Source: VXNE01 sp963664635 (lineage in GTDB: Bacteria; Pseudomonadota; Gammaproteobacteria; Pseudomonadales; Azotimanducaceae). Taken from it: a DNA stretch of 64,000 bases. Below the pieces are notes generated by a model. That model saw nothing but the letters and a program-made list of their open reading frames with translations. It had not been told where the DNA came from and did not search any database. Below, piece after piece: positions 35,657-44,380 of the stretch (positions are counted from its first letter, which is position 1; each line of letters opens with the position of its first letter). The DNA lies in contig OY761542.1 in NCBI GenBank assembly GCA_963664635.1, positions 2,790,001 to 2,854,000 on the forward strand. The letters are read 5' to 3'. The position numbers and the translations under genes are program-made.

Positions 35657-36513
35657 TCAGAGCGTGTCGAAGAATCGAGGATCCGCCGTCACGCGCTCGA
35701 CGGTCTCGATCGCCACGCCGATCCCCTTCTCCCTAAGCAGCCCGCAGAGCTCGACGCCGTCGATCAGGTCGATCGCCATGGCGCCGTCCCTCACTGCCTC
35801 CCGCTCGGCTTCCCTCGTGAACCGTCCCGTCGTGATGAAGAGTCCCTTGTCCGAGCGGCCCGCCAGGGCGCCGCGGAAGTCGCGGATGCTGCCCGGTCCT
35901 ACTGTTCCCGCGTAGCGCTTGCACTGGTAGCTGACATGGAACGACAGCAGGTTCATACGCAACACCCCGGTGCCGTCGATCCCGCCGTCACCCGAGCGCC
36001 CGGTCACCTCCACACGCGTGAACCCGTGCTCTCTCAGCAGCCGCTGGCATAGGCGCTCGAATGCGTCCGGCGGCATCTCCCGCAGGATTCCGAGAAGCGC
36101 GGCCTGCCAGGACTCGTCGGTCGCTCCTTCGGTCTCCTCCACCGACTCGTCCGTGGTTTCCGCCGCGACCGCGCCGGCGAATCGCGCCGTCCGCTTCGGA
36201 ATTCCTTGCGCTCCCGCTGGATCAGCTCGCGCACCTGGTCCGCCGATCCGAGCCGCCGTCCGCCCTCGGTGATCGACCACACGCCGCGGCGCGAGTTGTC
36301 CACGGCGCCGATGTGGCGCAGCCGCGTCCGAGCCCAAGCGCACCGGTACGCGAACTCCGTCTGCGGCCCGTTCCCGTGCACGATGTCCAGCATGCCGTCC
36401 GGAAGGTCCAGATCCGTCGCCACGCGGTCGTCCAGCTCGTGAATGGACGCCGAGCCTCCAAGGCTCTCCAGCGCCCGAAGCGTCGGCCACATCAAGTCTA
36501 CCTGTTTCGGCAT
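35657..36513 (-). pseudogene. mrr: Mrr-type restriction endonuclease with frameshift
   Basis: Type IV enzymes of this family cut modified DNA. The N-terminal winged-helix half (MPKQVDLMWPTLRALESLGG to VRELIQRERKEFRS) and the C-terminal nuclease half (DAFERLCQRLLREHGFTRVE, GRSGDGGIDGTGVL, SYQCKRYAGTVGPGSIRDFR) are in different frames, meeting near 36195 in the linker. The PD-(D/E)XK residues (Asp in GDGGIDG, Gln-Cys-Lys) are intact. One indel repair would give about 285 residues, the family size. Sequencing error cannot be excluded. Confidence 0.85.
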
Positions 36514-36529
36514 GTCCGCCATGCGTGTC

Positions 36530-37570
36530 ATACGGTCGTTTCTCCCTCGTGACAGCCCGACATCGGGCCGGCAGGTGCCCAGCGCAAGATGCTCATCCGC
36601 CAGCAACCGGTAGGTTGCCAACTCGTCCCGTCGTAGATGCTCCCGGGCACTTCACGTCGTTCTCGCATCAGGCCATCCGCCAATCGGCCCAGTCCACTCA
36701 GAGCGGCACCCGAGCACGGAGCACGGCAGCGCGGACATCGAGGGCTACTCAAGGCAGATTCTCCGGGCATTTCTCTCGAGAACCCTGCGATTGATCCCTC
36801 TAACGCGCTGTTCCACCTCCTCGAGGCTTCGTACGGTCGCGCCTCGACTAGGCGGCGAGAAGAGGTGTCGCCCACACCGATCAGAACCTGCTGCATCTCG
36901 CCTTGTGACGCATGATTCAGATTCACCTTTGCCAGTCTTGACAACACTGGCGGCTCCAAGTCCCAATGGGCTGGGTGCGTTGTCGCATATAGGCTGCACC
37001 CCAGCTCACCATCGGCCAGCCACTCGCTGACCACGCCGTTGACGGGCCCCAACCTTTGGACCCGCCGGTGCAAGCGTTGATGATCCAAGTTGGTGCGAAT
37101 CGCCGAATGCGATCCCCGAAGTCTTTGCGCACCTCCGGAACGCTCCAGATGCTCTCCCAGACACGATCCCGGAGCTTGCCATAGACGTAGGATTGCAGGC
37201 CCTTGCGGTGGACCGCATGGAGCGACGCCTGGAACTGCACGGGATTGGCTATCGCGACTCGACTACCGCATCGAACTTCTTCGACTGGAACCACCACCGG
37301 ACGGCTCTCCCTCCGCTCTTCTCGCTGGCCGTCACCCCGCCAATCCCCGCACCGAATACGGAACTTCTCTTTGTCGGGCACTCGATTCCCGCAACCCAGC
37401 ATTACCAAAGACGTGGATTCGACCAGCCCCAACAATGCGCGCGTGGTCGCTCGACAGTTCGTTTCGCCCCTCCCACAGCGCGTCCCGCACGCTTGGGGGG
37501 AGCGGAGGACAAAGTGTCGCGGCAACTGGCCACGTCATCTCAATCGAAAGCCGCATGTGCCCCACCGTAC
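36530..37570 (-). pseudogene. Degenerate gene with a helix-hairpin-helix-like segment
   Basis: Plausible coding pieces lie in at least two minus-strand frames. SYVYGKLRDRVWESIWSVPE (about 37100-37190) precedes a shifted frame with LADGELGCSLYATTHPAHWD and VNLNHASQGEMQQVLIGVGD followed by RRLVEARPYEASRRW. The last part resembles ComEA-type helix-hairpin-helix motifs (VNLN.AS..EL...GIG). I cannot name the parent gene. It was probably broken by indels. Confidence 0.35.
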
Positions 37571-37749
37571 CTTGCCCACCGGCCTCTGTCCAAAACTCGA
37601 ACCCGCGTTGCGCCCGCAGCCCACCCTGGGTCGCCAATTGGCTCGTAGGTCGCAACTGCGAAGGCACCTACCACCCTGGCGCATGCTATTCTGCCGACAC
37701 CGCGCAACGCGCCATCCATCGACGTTACGAAACTCGCCCAGGAACGCCC

Positions 37750-38055
37750 ATGACGACCATCTCCATCCTGGTCGGCATCCAATCCGACGGATGCACGTTC
37801 GAACTCGAGCCCCGCAGCCGAGAGATTGTAGACCACAAGGGAACCCCTCCCGACACGCCCCTTCCGGCAAGTCTCTTCATCCGCTACGAAGTTCAACAGG
37901 ACTTCGGTGCCATTCTCGGCAGGGACGAACTCCTCTGGACGGTCGCCGAAGTCCTCACTGGACTCCCGCGCGAAGGCATCAGACAAATCGCCTCCAAAGT
38001 CCAGCTTCTCGACCCCGCTCGCGACCTAGCCCAGATCAAAACCGCCGCCGGATGA
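37750..38055 (+). CDS. Hypothetical partner of a PD-(D/E)XK-like protein
   Basis: 101 residues from ATG 37750 with AGGA upstream. The composition is that of a folded, soluble protein: TTISILVGIQSDGCTFELEP, SLFIRYEVQQDFGAILGRDE, then a helical C-terminus. No family is recognised. Its stop overlaps the ATG of the next gene (ATGA), so the pair is translationally coupled. It is one of the few intact genes in the decayed island. Confidence 0.65.
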   Translation: MTTISILVGIQSDGCTFELEPRSREIVDHKGTPPDTPLPASLFIRYEVQQDFGAILGRDELLWTVAEVLTGLPREGIRQIASKVQLLDPARDLAQIKTAAG

Positions 38056-38519
38056 ACGATGTCGCCCACCTCTTCACCGGGAAGGCCGGCGAACACGCCG
38101 TCGCATCCCAGTTCCTGATCCGCAATTGGGCCGTCGCCTTCCCCGCCCTCGACCTCGGGGTCGACCTTCTGATCACCGATCGCACGCACGGCCAAGCTAG
38201 GCGTGTCCAAGTCAAGACCGCAAACGCCCAGGAGCAGAAGAGTGCCTACGTCGCGCATTTCAACCTGCCCCTTGCCCAGCTCGCCACTCCACTCACCCCC
38301 GAACTCCTTTACGTCTTCGCGGTCTTCCGCCACGGCCATTGGTCGGATTTCCTCGTCGCCGAGCGCCAGGACCTCAACCGCGAACACGTACTCCACAGGC
38401 TTGGCAGCGCCGACGGCGACACGATCGTCCTCCGTCTCGTCTTCGACGACTCGACCGTGCTGTGCCGGGAGCAGGACCTTTCCCGATACCGGAACAACTG
38501 GCCTACACCCGGGCTCTGA
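38052..38519 (+). CDS. Predicted PD-(D/E)XK-like nuclease-fold protein
   Basis: 155 residues. HLFTGKAGEHAVASQFLIRN supplies a Glu in the first helix, FPALDLGVDLLITDR an Asp, and RRVQVKTANAQEQK the Gln-x-Lys strand. This order of acidic and lysine residues fits the PD-(D/E)XK fold as in DUF4365-like proteins. The rest (FNLPLAQLATPLTPELLYVF) completes a sheet. It is coupled to the preceding 101-residue gene. DNA cleavage or a binding-only role cannot be told apart from sequence alone. Confidence 0.65.
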   Translation: MNDVAHLFTGKAGEHAVASQFLIRNWAVAFPALDLGVDLLITDRTHGQARRVQVKTANAQEQKSAYVAHFNLPLAQLATPLTPELLYVFAVFRHGHWSDFLVAERQDLNREHVLHRLGSADGDTIVLRLVFDDSTVLCREQDLSRYRNNWPTPGL

Positions 38520-38717
38520 CCGCCACCTCAGGGGCCCGCGCCGGCTCTGGCGGCGTCATCCGACTATGGCACGTGTCCCTCAGTGCGCCCGGACGTCCGG
38601 CGTGTACTCGCGGTTCTTCCCTGAGGCCTCCAACTCATTGGCCGGGTCCCACTTCGGTTGGTAAGCGGCGATGTTGGCCAACCGGCAGCGATGGGGCCGC
38701 CGGACGTCTGCAAGGAT

Positions 38718-39555
38718 ATGAAACGCATGCGGGACAAACCGATCAACCTGTTCATGTGGGGCTACCAACCGCACTTCCGGAGCCAGTTCGAGCATCAGGC
38801 GAACCGCGTTATGGAGGAACTAGGGGTCGATCTTCTGGTCCGCGAGGAGGGCACCGGTCTCCGACTCAAGCACCTCGTTGAACTGCGCGGGATCGGCCTG
38901 TTGACCGGCGAGGTCGGCTCCGGCAAGACCACCGTCTGCCGCCACGTCACCGCCGGCCTCCCTGCACCGCGTCTACTACGTCTCGCTGACCACCGGCAAC
39001 GTGCTCGACATGTACAAATCCATCGCCTGGGAACTCGACCTGCCCACCGAACGCTCCCGCGCCACCGCCTACCGCGCCATCCGCAACGAGATCTCCCGAC
39101 TCGTCACCGAAGCCAAGCAGCTCCCCGTGCTCATCGTCGACGAGGCACAGCACCTGCGCAACGACGTCCTCGAGGATCTCCGGCTACTCACGAACTTCAA
39201 CATGGATGCCGAGCGCCGCCCGTGCATGCTGCTCGTCGGCCTCACCGAACTGCGCCGCCGACTCGCCATGGCGGTCCACGAGTCCCTCAGCCAGCGCCTC
39301 GTCGTCCGCCACCACATCGGCAGCCTCGAACGCAACGAACTCGACGACTACCTCAGCCACCGCCTGCGCCTCGCCGGCTGCGAACTGCCGCTGTTCGAGC
39401 CGCCCGCCGCCGAGGCCCTCTACCAGGGCTCCCGCGGCCTGCCCAGGCAGATCAACCGCATCGCACACTACGCGCTCTCCGCCGCCGCCCTCGCCAAGGC
39501 CCGCACCGTCGACGCCGAACACATGCAGCAAGCCCTCGACGAACTCCGCCTCTAG
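38718..39555 (+). pseudogene. ExeA/TniB-type AAA ATPase of a transposon, frameshifted
   Basis: Starts at ATG 38718 (AAGGA upstream). The first frame reads YQPHFRSQFEHQANRVMEEL and Walker A LLTGEVGSGKTTVCRHV. Near 38961 a +1 shift (one extra C in CTCCC) moves the frame, and the rest continues as RVYYVSLTTGNVLDMYKSIA, Walker B LPVLIVDEAQHLRNDVLEDL and SRGLPRQINRIAHYALSAAA. Repair gives about 279 residues. Such ATPases accompany DDE integrases in Tn552/Mu-like transposons. No integrase remains here, so this is debris. Confidence 0.8.
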
Positions 39556-39567
39556 ATCCACCGTCGC

Positions 39568-40077
39568 ATGAACATCGACCCCAACGACCTGCTGTCGCTG
39601 CTCGAAGACCTCCCCGACGAGACCATCGCGCATCCGTGCGACTTCCTCCGCGACCTCGCCGACGCCATGGAGAACCGTTACTGCGCCCGCCTGATCAACC
39701 ATGACCATCGCGGTTACGAGCGCCAGGCCACCGCCGCAGGGCGTCCCAGCCCAACACGATCCCGAAACCCTCGACCACAACCAACCGCCGTTCCGACCGC
39801 CCAATCGCCTCCATCCAGGCGCGCCAATGGCAAAACAGCGCAGGAAATCCCGCACTCATCCATCACAGGTAAAGCGCGAAATCCGTGGGGGAACTACCCG
39901 GGAAACAACAGCACGCGGGTGGCTGCGACTCCCCGCCAATCCCAATGGCGCCAGGCGTGGCGGCCCATGGCGTGGGAGATGGTCGTCCCAACGCCGATGT
40001 CTTGCGGCCCAGGGTTGTCGGCAAGGATCTGGTCCAGCGTTCCTCGGATCAGTGGATCATCGACTTTGGGGCCATGA
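39568..40077 (+). CDS. Hypothetical ORF after the ATPase remnant
   Basis: Only the first 55 residues (MNIDPNDLLSLLEDLPDETI, FLRDLADAMENRYCARLI) look like real protein. The rest is low-complexity Ser/Pro/Arg text that probably results from a lost stop or indel. It could be the small accessory ORF of the same transposon. No function assigned. Confidence 0.3.
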   Translation: MNIDPNDLLSLLEDLPDETIAHPCDFLRDLADAMENRYCARLINHDHRGYERQATAAGRPSPTRSRNPRPQPTAVPTAQSPPSRRANGKTAQEIPHSSITGKARNPWGNYPGNNSTRVAATPRQSQWRQAWRPMAWEMVVPTPMSCGPGLSARIWSSVPRISGSSTLGP

Positions 40078-40838
40078 CCGAGACACAAGCTGCGCTGTAT
40101 GAGGCACCGTTCGCCCATGTCGCGGAGCACGTCAAACCTGTTCGGGCAACCAATCGCGTCAAGGCGCTCAGGGAGAACTGGTGGCGGCATTGGCGGCCCC
40201 GTCCCGCCATGTGGCAAGCCATTGAAGGAAGGACTCGCTTCATCGTCACGCCGACCATGGCGAAGCACCGCCTCTTTGTCTGGCTCCCGGCGGGCGTTTG
40301 CCCCGACCACCAACTCATCGTCATCGCGCGCGACGATGACACGACCTTTGGAATTCTTCACAGCCGCTTCCACGAAGCGTGGTCCCTTCGGTTGGGAACT
40401 TGGCTTGGCAAGGACAACGATCCGCGCTATACGCCGACAACGACCTTCGAGAACTTCCCGTTCCCACAGGGCCTGTCACCTGACGTTCCCGCAACGGACT
40501 ACGCGTCGGACCCTCGCGCCATGAAGATCGCCGACTGCGCGCGCAACCTCGTAACGCTACGTGACCACTGGTTGAATCCGCCCGAGTGGGTCGAGTGGGT
40601 CCTAGAGTCGGCGCCCGGATTCCCCGCGAGACCGCTGCCTCGCGACGACGATGCGCAGGCGGCTCTGAAGTCGCGTACGCTCACCAGACTGTACAACTCG
40701 CGCCCGCAGTGGCTCGATGACGCCCACGCAGCCCTCGATGCCGCCGTAGCCCATGCGTACGGATGGCCCTCAGACATTGCGCCAGACGCCGCGCTCCGCG
40801 AGCTGCTCGACCAGAACATCCTGCGCACCGGGGGCTGA
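39960..40838 (+). pseudogene. MmeI-type class I DNA methyltransferase, C-terminal fragment
   Basis: 293 codons without a plausible start. It reads GRPNADVLRPRVVGKDLVQ, DQWIIDFGA, VAKH-like TMAKHRLFVWLPAGVC, LIVIARDDDTTFGILHSRFH, YTPTTTFENFPFPQGL and ends in a helical tail (LYNSRPQWLDDAHAALDAAV). This is the target-recognition and C-terminal part of large DNA methyltransferases of the type IIL/DISARM kind. The catalytic SAM-binding half (NPPY) and any nuclease are absent. A shadow of the upstream part (WLRLPANPNG) sits in another frame near 39910, so indels plus deletion truncated it. Confidence 0.75.
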
Positions 40839-41304
40839 ATTCGGTGGCTCTTCGACATCGGCGCGGACGGCATCGACAGATCCGACACCGCAGAATTTCC
40901 GCCAACCGAAGTTGCCCGCCCGACTGCACCGGCATGCCCAGAGCTACGCAACTCGACGCGCAGCGTCCGCCTGCATTCCACCTCCTCGCTCCCCCGCTTC
41001 GCGACCCCACGACCATGAGTTTCGGGCCTTCAGACCCCTCACGCACGGGAGCGAACTGCCGAACGAATTGACAGGCGCATCTCTCGGCACCTGATAATCT
41101 TATTTTAATACGGCAACTTATGTAACAAGGTCCCGTCCAGCCGTGGAACGCGGCGCCGAAAGACGACCAATGAGACGCCGCAGGTACCGGCCCGGAGGCC
41201 CAGCACGATGCTCCAGTTCACCCCACACGACGTCACGCGGTTCGCCGCGCTCAACGTCCCGGTCCCAACCGGCACCTTCCGCAGTTCTGCTATGCTCCGC
41301 CCAT
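40839..41304 (+). other. Non-coding gap with candidate promoter
   Basis: No gene is recognised. TTGACA at 41068-41073 and GATAAT at 41093-41098 (19-bp spacer, 18 with TGATAA) stand in an AT-rich patch and might drive the toxin-antitoxin pair downstream. The right 41-bp repeat lies at 41140-41180. Confidence 0.35.
41140..41180. repeat. Right copy of 41-bp direct repeat bracketing the island
   Basis: Same orientation as 33231-33271, 36 of 41 positions identical. Similarity stops abruptly on both sides. Confidence 0.65.
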
Positions 41305-41619
41305 ATGGCCGGCATTCCTAACGCTGAGCAGCTCGTTGCACGCATACGCGTCCTTTTCGGCGTCGTGCCGTCACACCAGTCGCCCGCCGGGCATAACTCA
41401 CCGTACGTCAGCGCCGAACACATCGGCGACTTCGATGTCGCGATAGCCGCAGCCGGCGCCGAACCGGGCGACCCGGCGGAGATCGCCGCCGCGTGGCTCA
41501 CCACGTCCAATCCTTCATTTGGCGGCCTCTGTCCGCAGAACCTCATTGACGGCACGGACGACGAGCGAGCCTTTCTCGCCGCGTTCCTCTCTTCGATCGA
41601 GGACGGTGCGTTCTCCTGA
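41305..41619 (+). CDS. Putative antitoxin of RES toxin (Xre/MbcA/ParS-like C-terminus)
   Basis: 104 residues from ATG 41305. The C-terminus (AAWLTTSNPSFGGLCPQNLI followed by DGTDDERAFLAAFLSSIEDG) looks like the DUF2384 toxin-binding domain of MbcA/ParS antitoxins. The N-terminus is too short for a clear helix-turn-helix. The RES-domain frame follows directly, overlapping the stop. It should neutralise that toxin and perhaps autoregulate. The family name is inference from context and the C-terminal pattern. Confidence 0.65.
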   Translation: MAGIPNAEQLVARIRVLFGVVPSHQSPAGHNSPYVSAEHIGDFDVAIAAAGAEPGDPAEIAAAWLTTSNPSFGGLCPQNLIDGTDDERAFLAAFLSSIEDGAFS

Positions 41620-42209
41620 CCCCGCGGACACTCACTCGCACGGATCCCTGGTTCGGCGCGGCGCCATCCTCCGTTGCGGTGCCGCACCACGTTCCTTCCG
41701 CCACCTCCCGGAATCGATTCAACGAGGGTACCGGTAGCTTCGCCCTACGCTACCTCGCCGCCGATCCGGTGACCGCTCTCCTCGAGGCCGTCGCGCTTCA
41801 CGGATCCTACGCAAGCGGGTTCGTCCCCGGACCTCCCCCGGCACGCGGCTGGACAGTCTTCCGCTACCGCATCACCAAGCCGCTGACCGTCGTCGACTTC
41901 ACCCGTTCATCTGTCCGGAGTGCAGCCGGCACCACGATCCAGGAACTGACCGGCGACTGGCTCGGTTACCACCACCGCAGACTGCACGGCCACGCCCTCC
42001 CTGCCCACCTCCCACTCGTGGTTTCCAGTCGCCCGGCAGCGCCCGCGCCTACGCAACGACTCGCCGACGACGCATACCATTCGACAGCGGCCCATGGCCT
42101 GTTGGCGCCATCCGCCAAGGCTCCGACCATCGCCAATCTGGTGCTGTTTCACGCGCGCCTGCCAGTAGGCTCGCTTCTTCACACCGGCACGGCGACGGTC
42201 GCTCTCTAA
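41616..42209 (+). CDS. RES-domain toxin (NAD+ phosphorylase type)
   Basis: About 197 residues. The RES fold is visible: RTDPWFGAAPSS, SRNRFNEGTGSFALRYLAAD, PVTALLEAVALHGSY (catalytic Arg/Tyr/Glu region), and NLVLFHARLPVGSLLH near the end. RES toxins deplete NAD+. No ATG, GTG or TTG lies before the conserved Trp in this frame. Translation may begin at CTG 41616, overlapping the antitoxin stop (CTGA), or at GTG 41679 with loss of the N-terminus. The missing normal start may mean the toxin is weak or dead. Confidence 0.7.
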   Translation: MTPRTLTRTDPWFGAAPSSVAVPHHVPSATSRNRFNEGTGSFALRYLAADPVTALLEAVALHGSYASGFVPGPPPARGWTVFRYRITKPLTVVDFTRSSVRSAAGTTIQELTGDWLGYHHRRLHGHALPAHLPLVVSSRPAAPAPTQRLADDAYHSTAAHGLLAPSAKAPTIANLVLFHARLPVGSLLHTGTATVAL

Positions 42210-42522
42210 GCCATTCTTGGCGGCGTCGTAGCCTCGCCAAAGCACCTTGTGGTCGCATCTGTGGTCGCATCGAGCCCCACCGATCTCCCTCAACACCCGG
42301 CACCAAACAACAGAGTGGCTCAACCGTCGGCAACCTGCTGGAGCACCACGACTTGGGCGTGGCGCTGCGGTGCGCGCACGTCCCGGCCGGACGCGGCGCG
42401 GTCGCACGCCACAGGCCGACGCATCGCAGCGTCCCCCGGGGGCACCAGACCAGCGACGCAAACGCCGGGAACCAGTCCGGAAAACCCACTCGAACATGGA
42501 CTTCCAAAAAGGGTGAACAGTC
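42210..42522. other. No gene recognised
   Basis: About 310 bp between the RES toxin and the 5'-nucleotidase. A short direct repeat (TGTGGTCGCATC twice at about 42249-42270) is the only structure seen. It may be the right edge of the accessory region. Confidence 0.5.
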
Positions 42523-43413
42523 CTACGAGTTGGCTACGCCGTGGGGGACGTGGCCGGCGGCGGTGTGTGCGCGGGCCCCTTCGCAGTTCTGCAGGCGGTC
42601 GTCGAAGAACACGTCCGCGCCGAACGCGCGCAGGAAAGCGGCCTTGTCGCGCCCGCCGAGGAACAGACTCTCGTCCAGGCGGATGTCCCAGGCCCGCAGC
42701 GTCTTGATCACGCGCTCGTGGGCCGGCGCCTCGCGGGCGGTGATCAGGGCCGTGCGAATCGGGCAGGCGTCCTGGGGAAACTCGCGCTGCAGCGCGTGCA
42801 GGCCGTCGAGGAAGGCCTTGAACGGGCCGCCGGCGAGCAGTTCGTCGGCGGCGGCCGCCTCGCTCTCCCCGAAGGCCTCGACGCCCTCCTCCTGGAACAC
42901 GCGCTCCGCCTGGTCCGAGAACACCACGGCGTCGCCGTCGAAGGCGATGCGCAGTTCTTCGGACGCGTTGGCGCCGCGCGGTGCGCCGAGGAGCGTCGCG
43001 GCCGCCGCGCCGTTCTCCAGTGCGCGCGCCACGTCGTCGGGTTCCGTGGACAGGAACAGGTCGCAGTCGAAGGCGCGCACGTACCGGTAGGGACTCGAGC
43101 CGCCGCTGAACGCGGCCCGGGTGATGTCCAGACCGTGCTCGCGAATGGAGTTGAAGATGCGCAGCCCCGTGTCCGCGGTGTTCCGCGACAGCAGGATGAC
43201 CTCGACCGCGGGCCGCTCGAGCAGCTTGTTGATGTTGAGGAGCTTCCGGACGAAGGGAAACGCGTCTCCGGGTCCGAGGGGCACGTTCTCCCGTTCGATC
43301 TGGTACTGGCGGTACGCCTCGAGGCCTTGTTCCTCGTAGACGCGGTTGCTCTCGTCAAGGTCGAACAGGGCGCGCGAAGAGATGGCGACGGTGAGGGACT
43401 GCCTCGCGATCAC
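42523..43413 (-). CDS. Cytosolic 5'-nucleotidase (NT5C1-like)
   Basis: 296 residues from GTG 43413, whose GTGA overlaps the stop of the DUF465 gene. SLTVAISSRALFDLDESNRV is the catalytic Asp box, EVILLSRNTADTGLRIFNSI and the GGRDKAAFLRAFGADVFFDD region (acidic metal site) complete the HAD-like fold of the cytosolic 5'-nucleotidase I family. It should dephosphorylate nucleoside monophosphates such as AMP or IMP. No signal peptide. Good match in length and order; exact substrate unknown. Confidence 0.85.
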   Translation of the reverse strand: MIARQSLTVAISSRALFDLDESNRVYEEQGLEAYRQYQIERENVPLGPGDAFPFVRKLLNINKLLERPAVEVILLSRNTADTGLRIFNSIREHGLDITRAAFSGGSSPYRYVRAFDCDLFLSTEPDDVARALENGAAAATLLGAPRGANASEELRIAFDGDAVVFSDQAERVFQEEGVEAFGESEAAAADELLAGGPFKAFLDGLHALQREFPQDACPIRTALITAREAPAHERVIKTLRAWDIRLDESLFLGGRDKAAFLRAFGADVFFDDRLQNCEGARAHTAAGHVPHGVANS

Positions 43414-43622
43414 GCATCCAGGTCCGGGATGAGTTCGCTCTCCAGCCGGCTGATCATGTCCTTCAGGCGCAGCTTGCGCTTCTTCAGCCGTTGAATCTTC
43501 ATGAGGTCGTGGTGGCGACTCTCGATCAGATACTGAATGACCTCGTCCAGATCCCGATGCTCGACCCTGAGCTCCTCCAGCCACTTTATCGTGTCGGCTT
43601 CTTCCAAATCGACAGTTTCCAA
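43410..43622 (-). CDS. DUF465 (YdcH-like) small coiled-coil protein
   Basis: 70 residues, predicted helical hairpin: VEHRDLDEVIQYLIESRHHD then LMKIQRLKKRKLRLKDMISR. The RLKKRKLRLKD block is the DUF465 hallmark. The function is not established. It is coupled to the nucleotidase by a 4-bp overlap and is divergent from the VWA gene. Confidence 0.88.
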   Translation of the reverse strand: METVDLEEADTIKWLEELRVEHRDLDEVIQYLIESRHHDLMKIQRLKKRKLRLKDMISRLESELIPDLDA

Positions 43623-43675
43623 GAACGATCGGTCATAGGCATGATAGGACCGTTCAGGCGCGCTGTCCTCCCTTC

Positions 43676-44380
43676 GTGACGAAATCGTCGAAAAAAGTAC
43701 CCGAGGCGCGAACGACGGGAAGCGCGGTCGACCGCTTCCTTGCGGACGCCCGCTCGGCTCGGCTTCCCGTACCGGGCCAGACGCAACGGCTGATCTTCGC
43801 GATGGACGCGACGGCCAGCCGTGCCCCCACGTGGGACCTCGCCTGTTCCCTGCACGCCGAGCTGTTCGGCGCCGCCCGCGACGCGGGTAACCTGGCTGTG
43901 CAGCTCGTCTACTTTCGGGGTGTTGGAGACTTCCACCACTCGAACTGGAACGCCACGCCGGACGCGTTGCTGGCGACCATGCTGGGCGTGCGCTGTCTCG
44001 GGGGCCGCACGCAGATCGTGCGCGTTATCGAACATGCGCAGCGCGAGGCGGCGGTCACGCCCGTGCGCGCGCTGGTGCTCGTCGGCGACAGCTTCGAGGA
44101 AGACCCGTCCGCGGCCGCCGCGGCCGCCGGGCGTCTCGCGCTTTACGGGCTCAGGATGTTCGTCTTCCAGGAAGGCTCCGATCCCAACGCCGGGCGCGTC
44201 TTCGGCAACCTGGCCCGCATCACGGGGGGTGCGCACGTGCCGTTCCGGGCCGGCAGCGCGAACGAACTGCGGGACCTGCTGCGTGCGGTCGCCGCCTACG
44301 CGGCCCGGGGTCGCTCCGGGCTCGAGCGGACGCTCACGACCCCCCTCGCTCGACAGCTGCTCCAGCAGCTGGACCGATGA
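43676..44380 (+). CDS. VWA-like domain protein
   Basis: 234 residues from GTG 43676. RLIFAMDATASRAPTWDLAC is a MIDAS-like strand (DxTxS), with later strands VQLVYFRGVGDF and ALVLVGDSFEEDP, and RMFVFQEGSDP, the alternating order of a von Willebrand A fold. It is cytoplasmic, with an Arg-rich C-terminus. It overlaps the next gene by 4 bp (ATGA), forming an operon with the membrane J-domain gene. Metal-dependent protein binding is the family role; the partner is unknown. Confidence 0.75.
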   Translation: MTKSSKKVPEARTTGSAVDRFLADARSARLPVPGQTQRLIFAMDATASRAPTWDLACSLHAELFGAARDAGNLAVQLVYFRGVGDFHHSNWNATPDALLATMLGVRCLGGRTQIVRVIEHAQREAAVTPVRALVLVGDSFEEDPSAAAAAAGRLALYGLRMFVFQEGSDPNAGRVFGNLARITGGAHVPFRAGSANELRDLLRAVAAYAARGRSGLERTLTTPLARQLLQQLDR

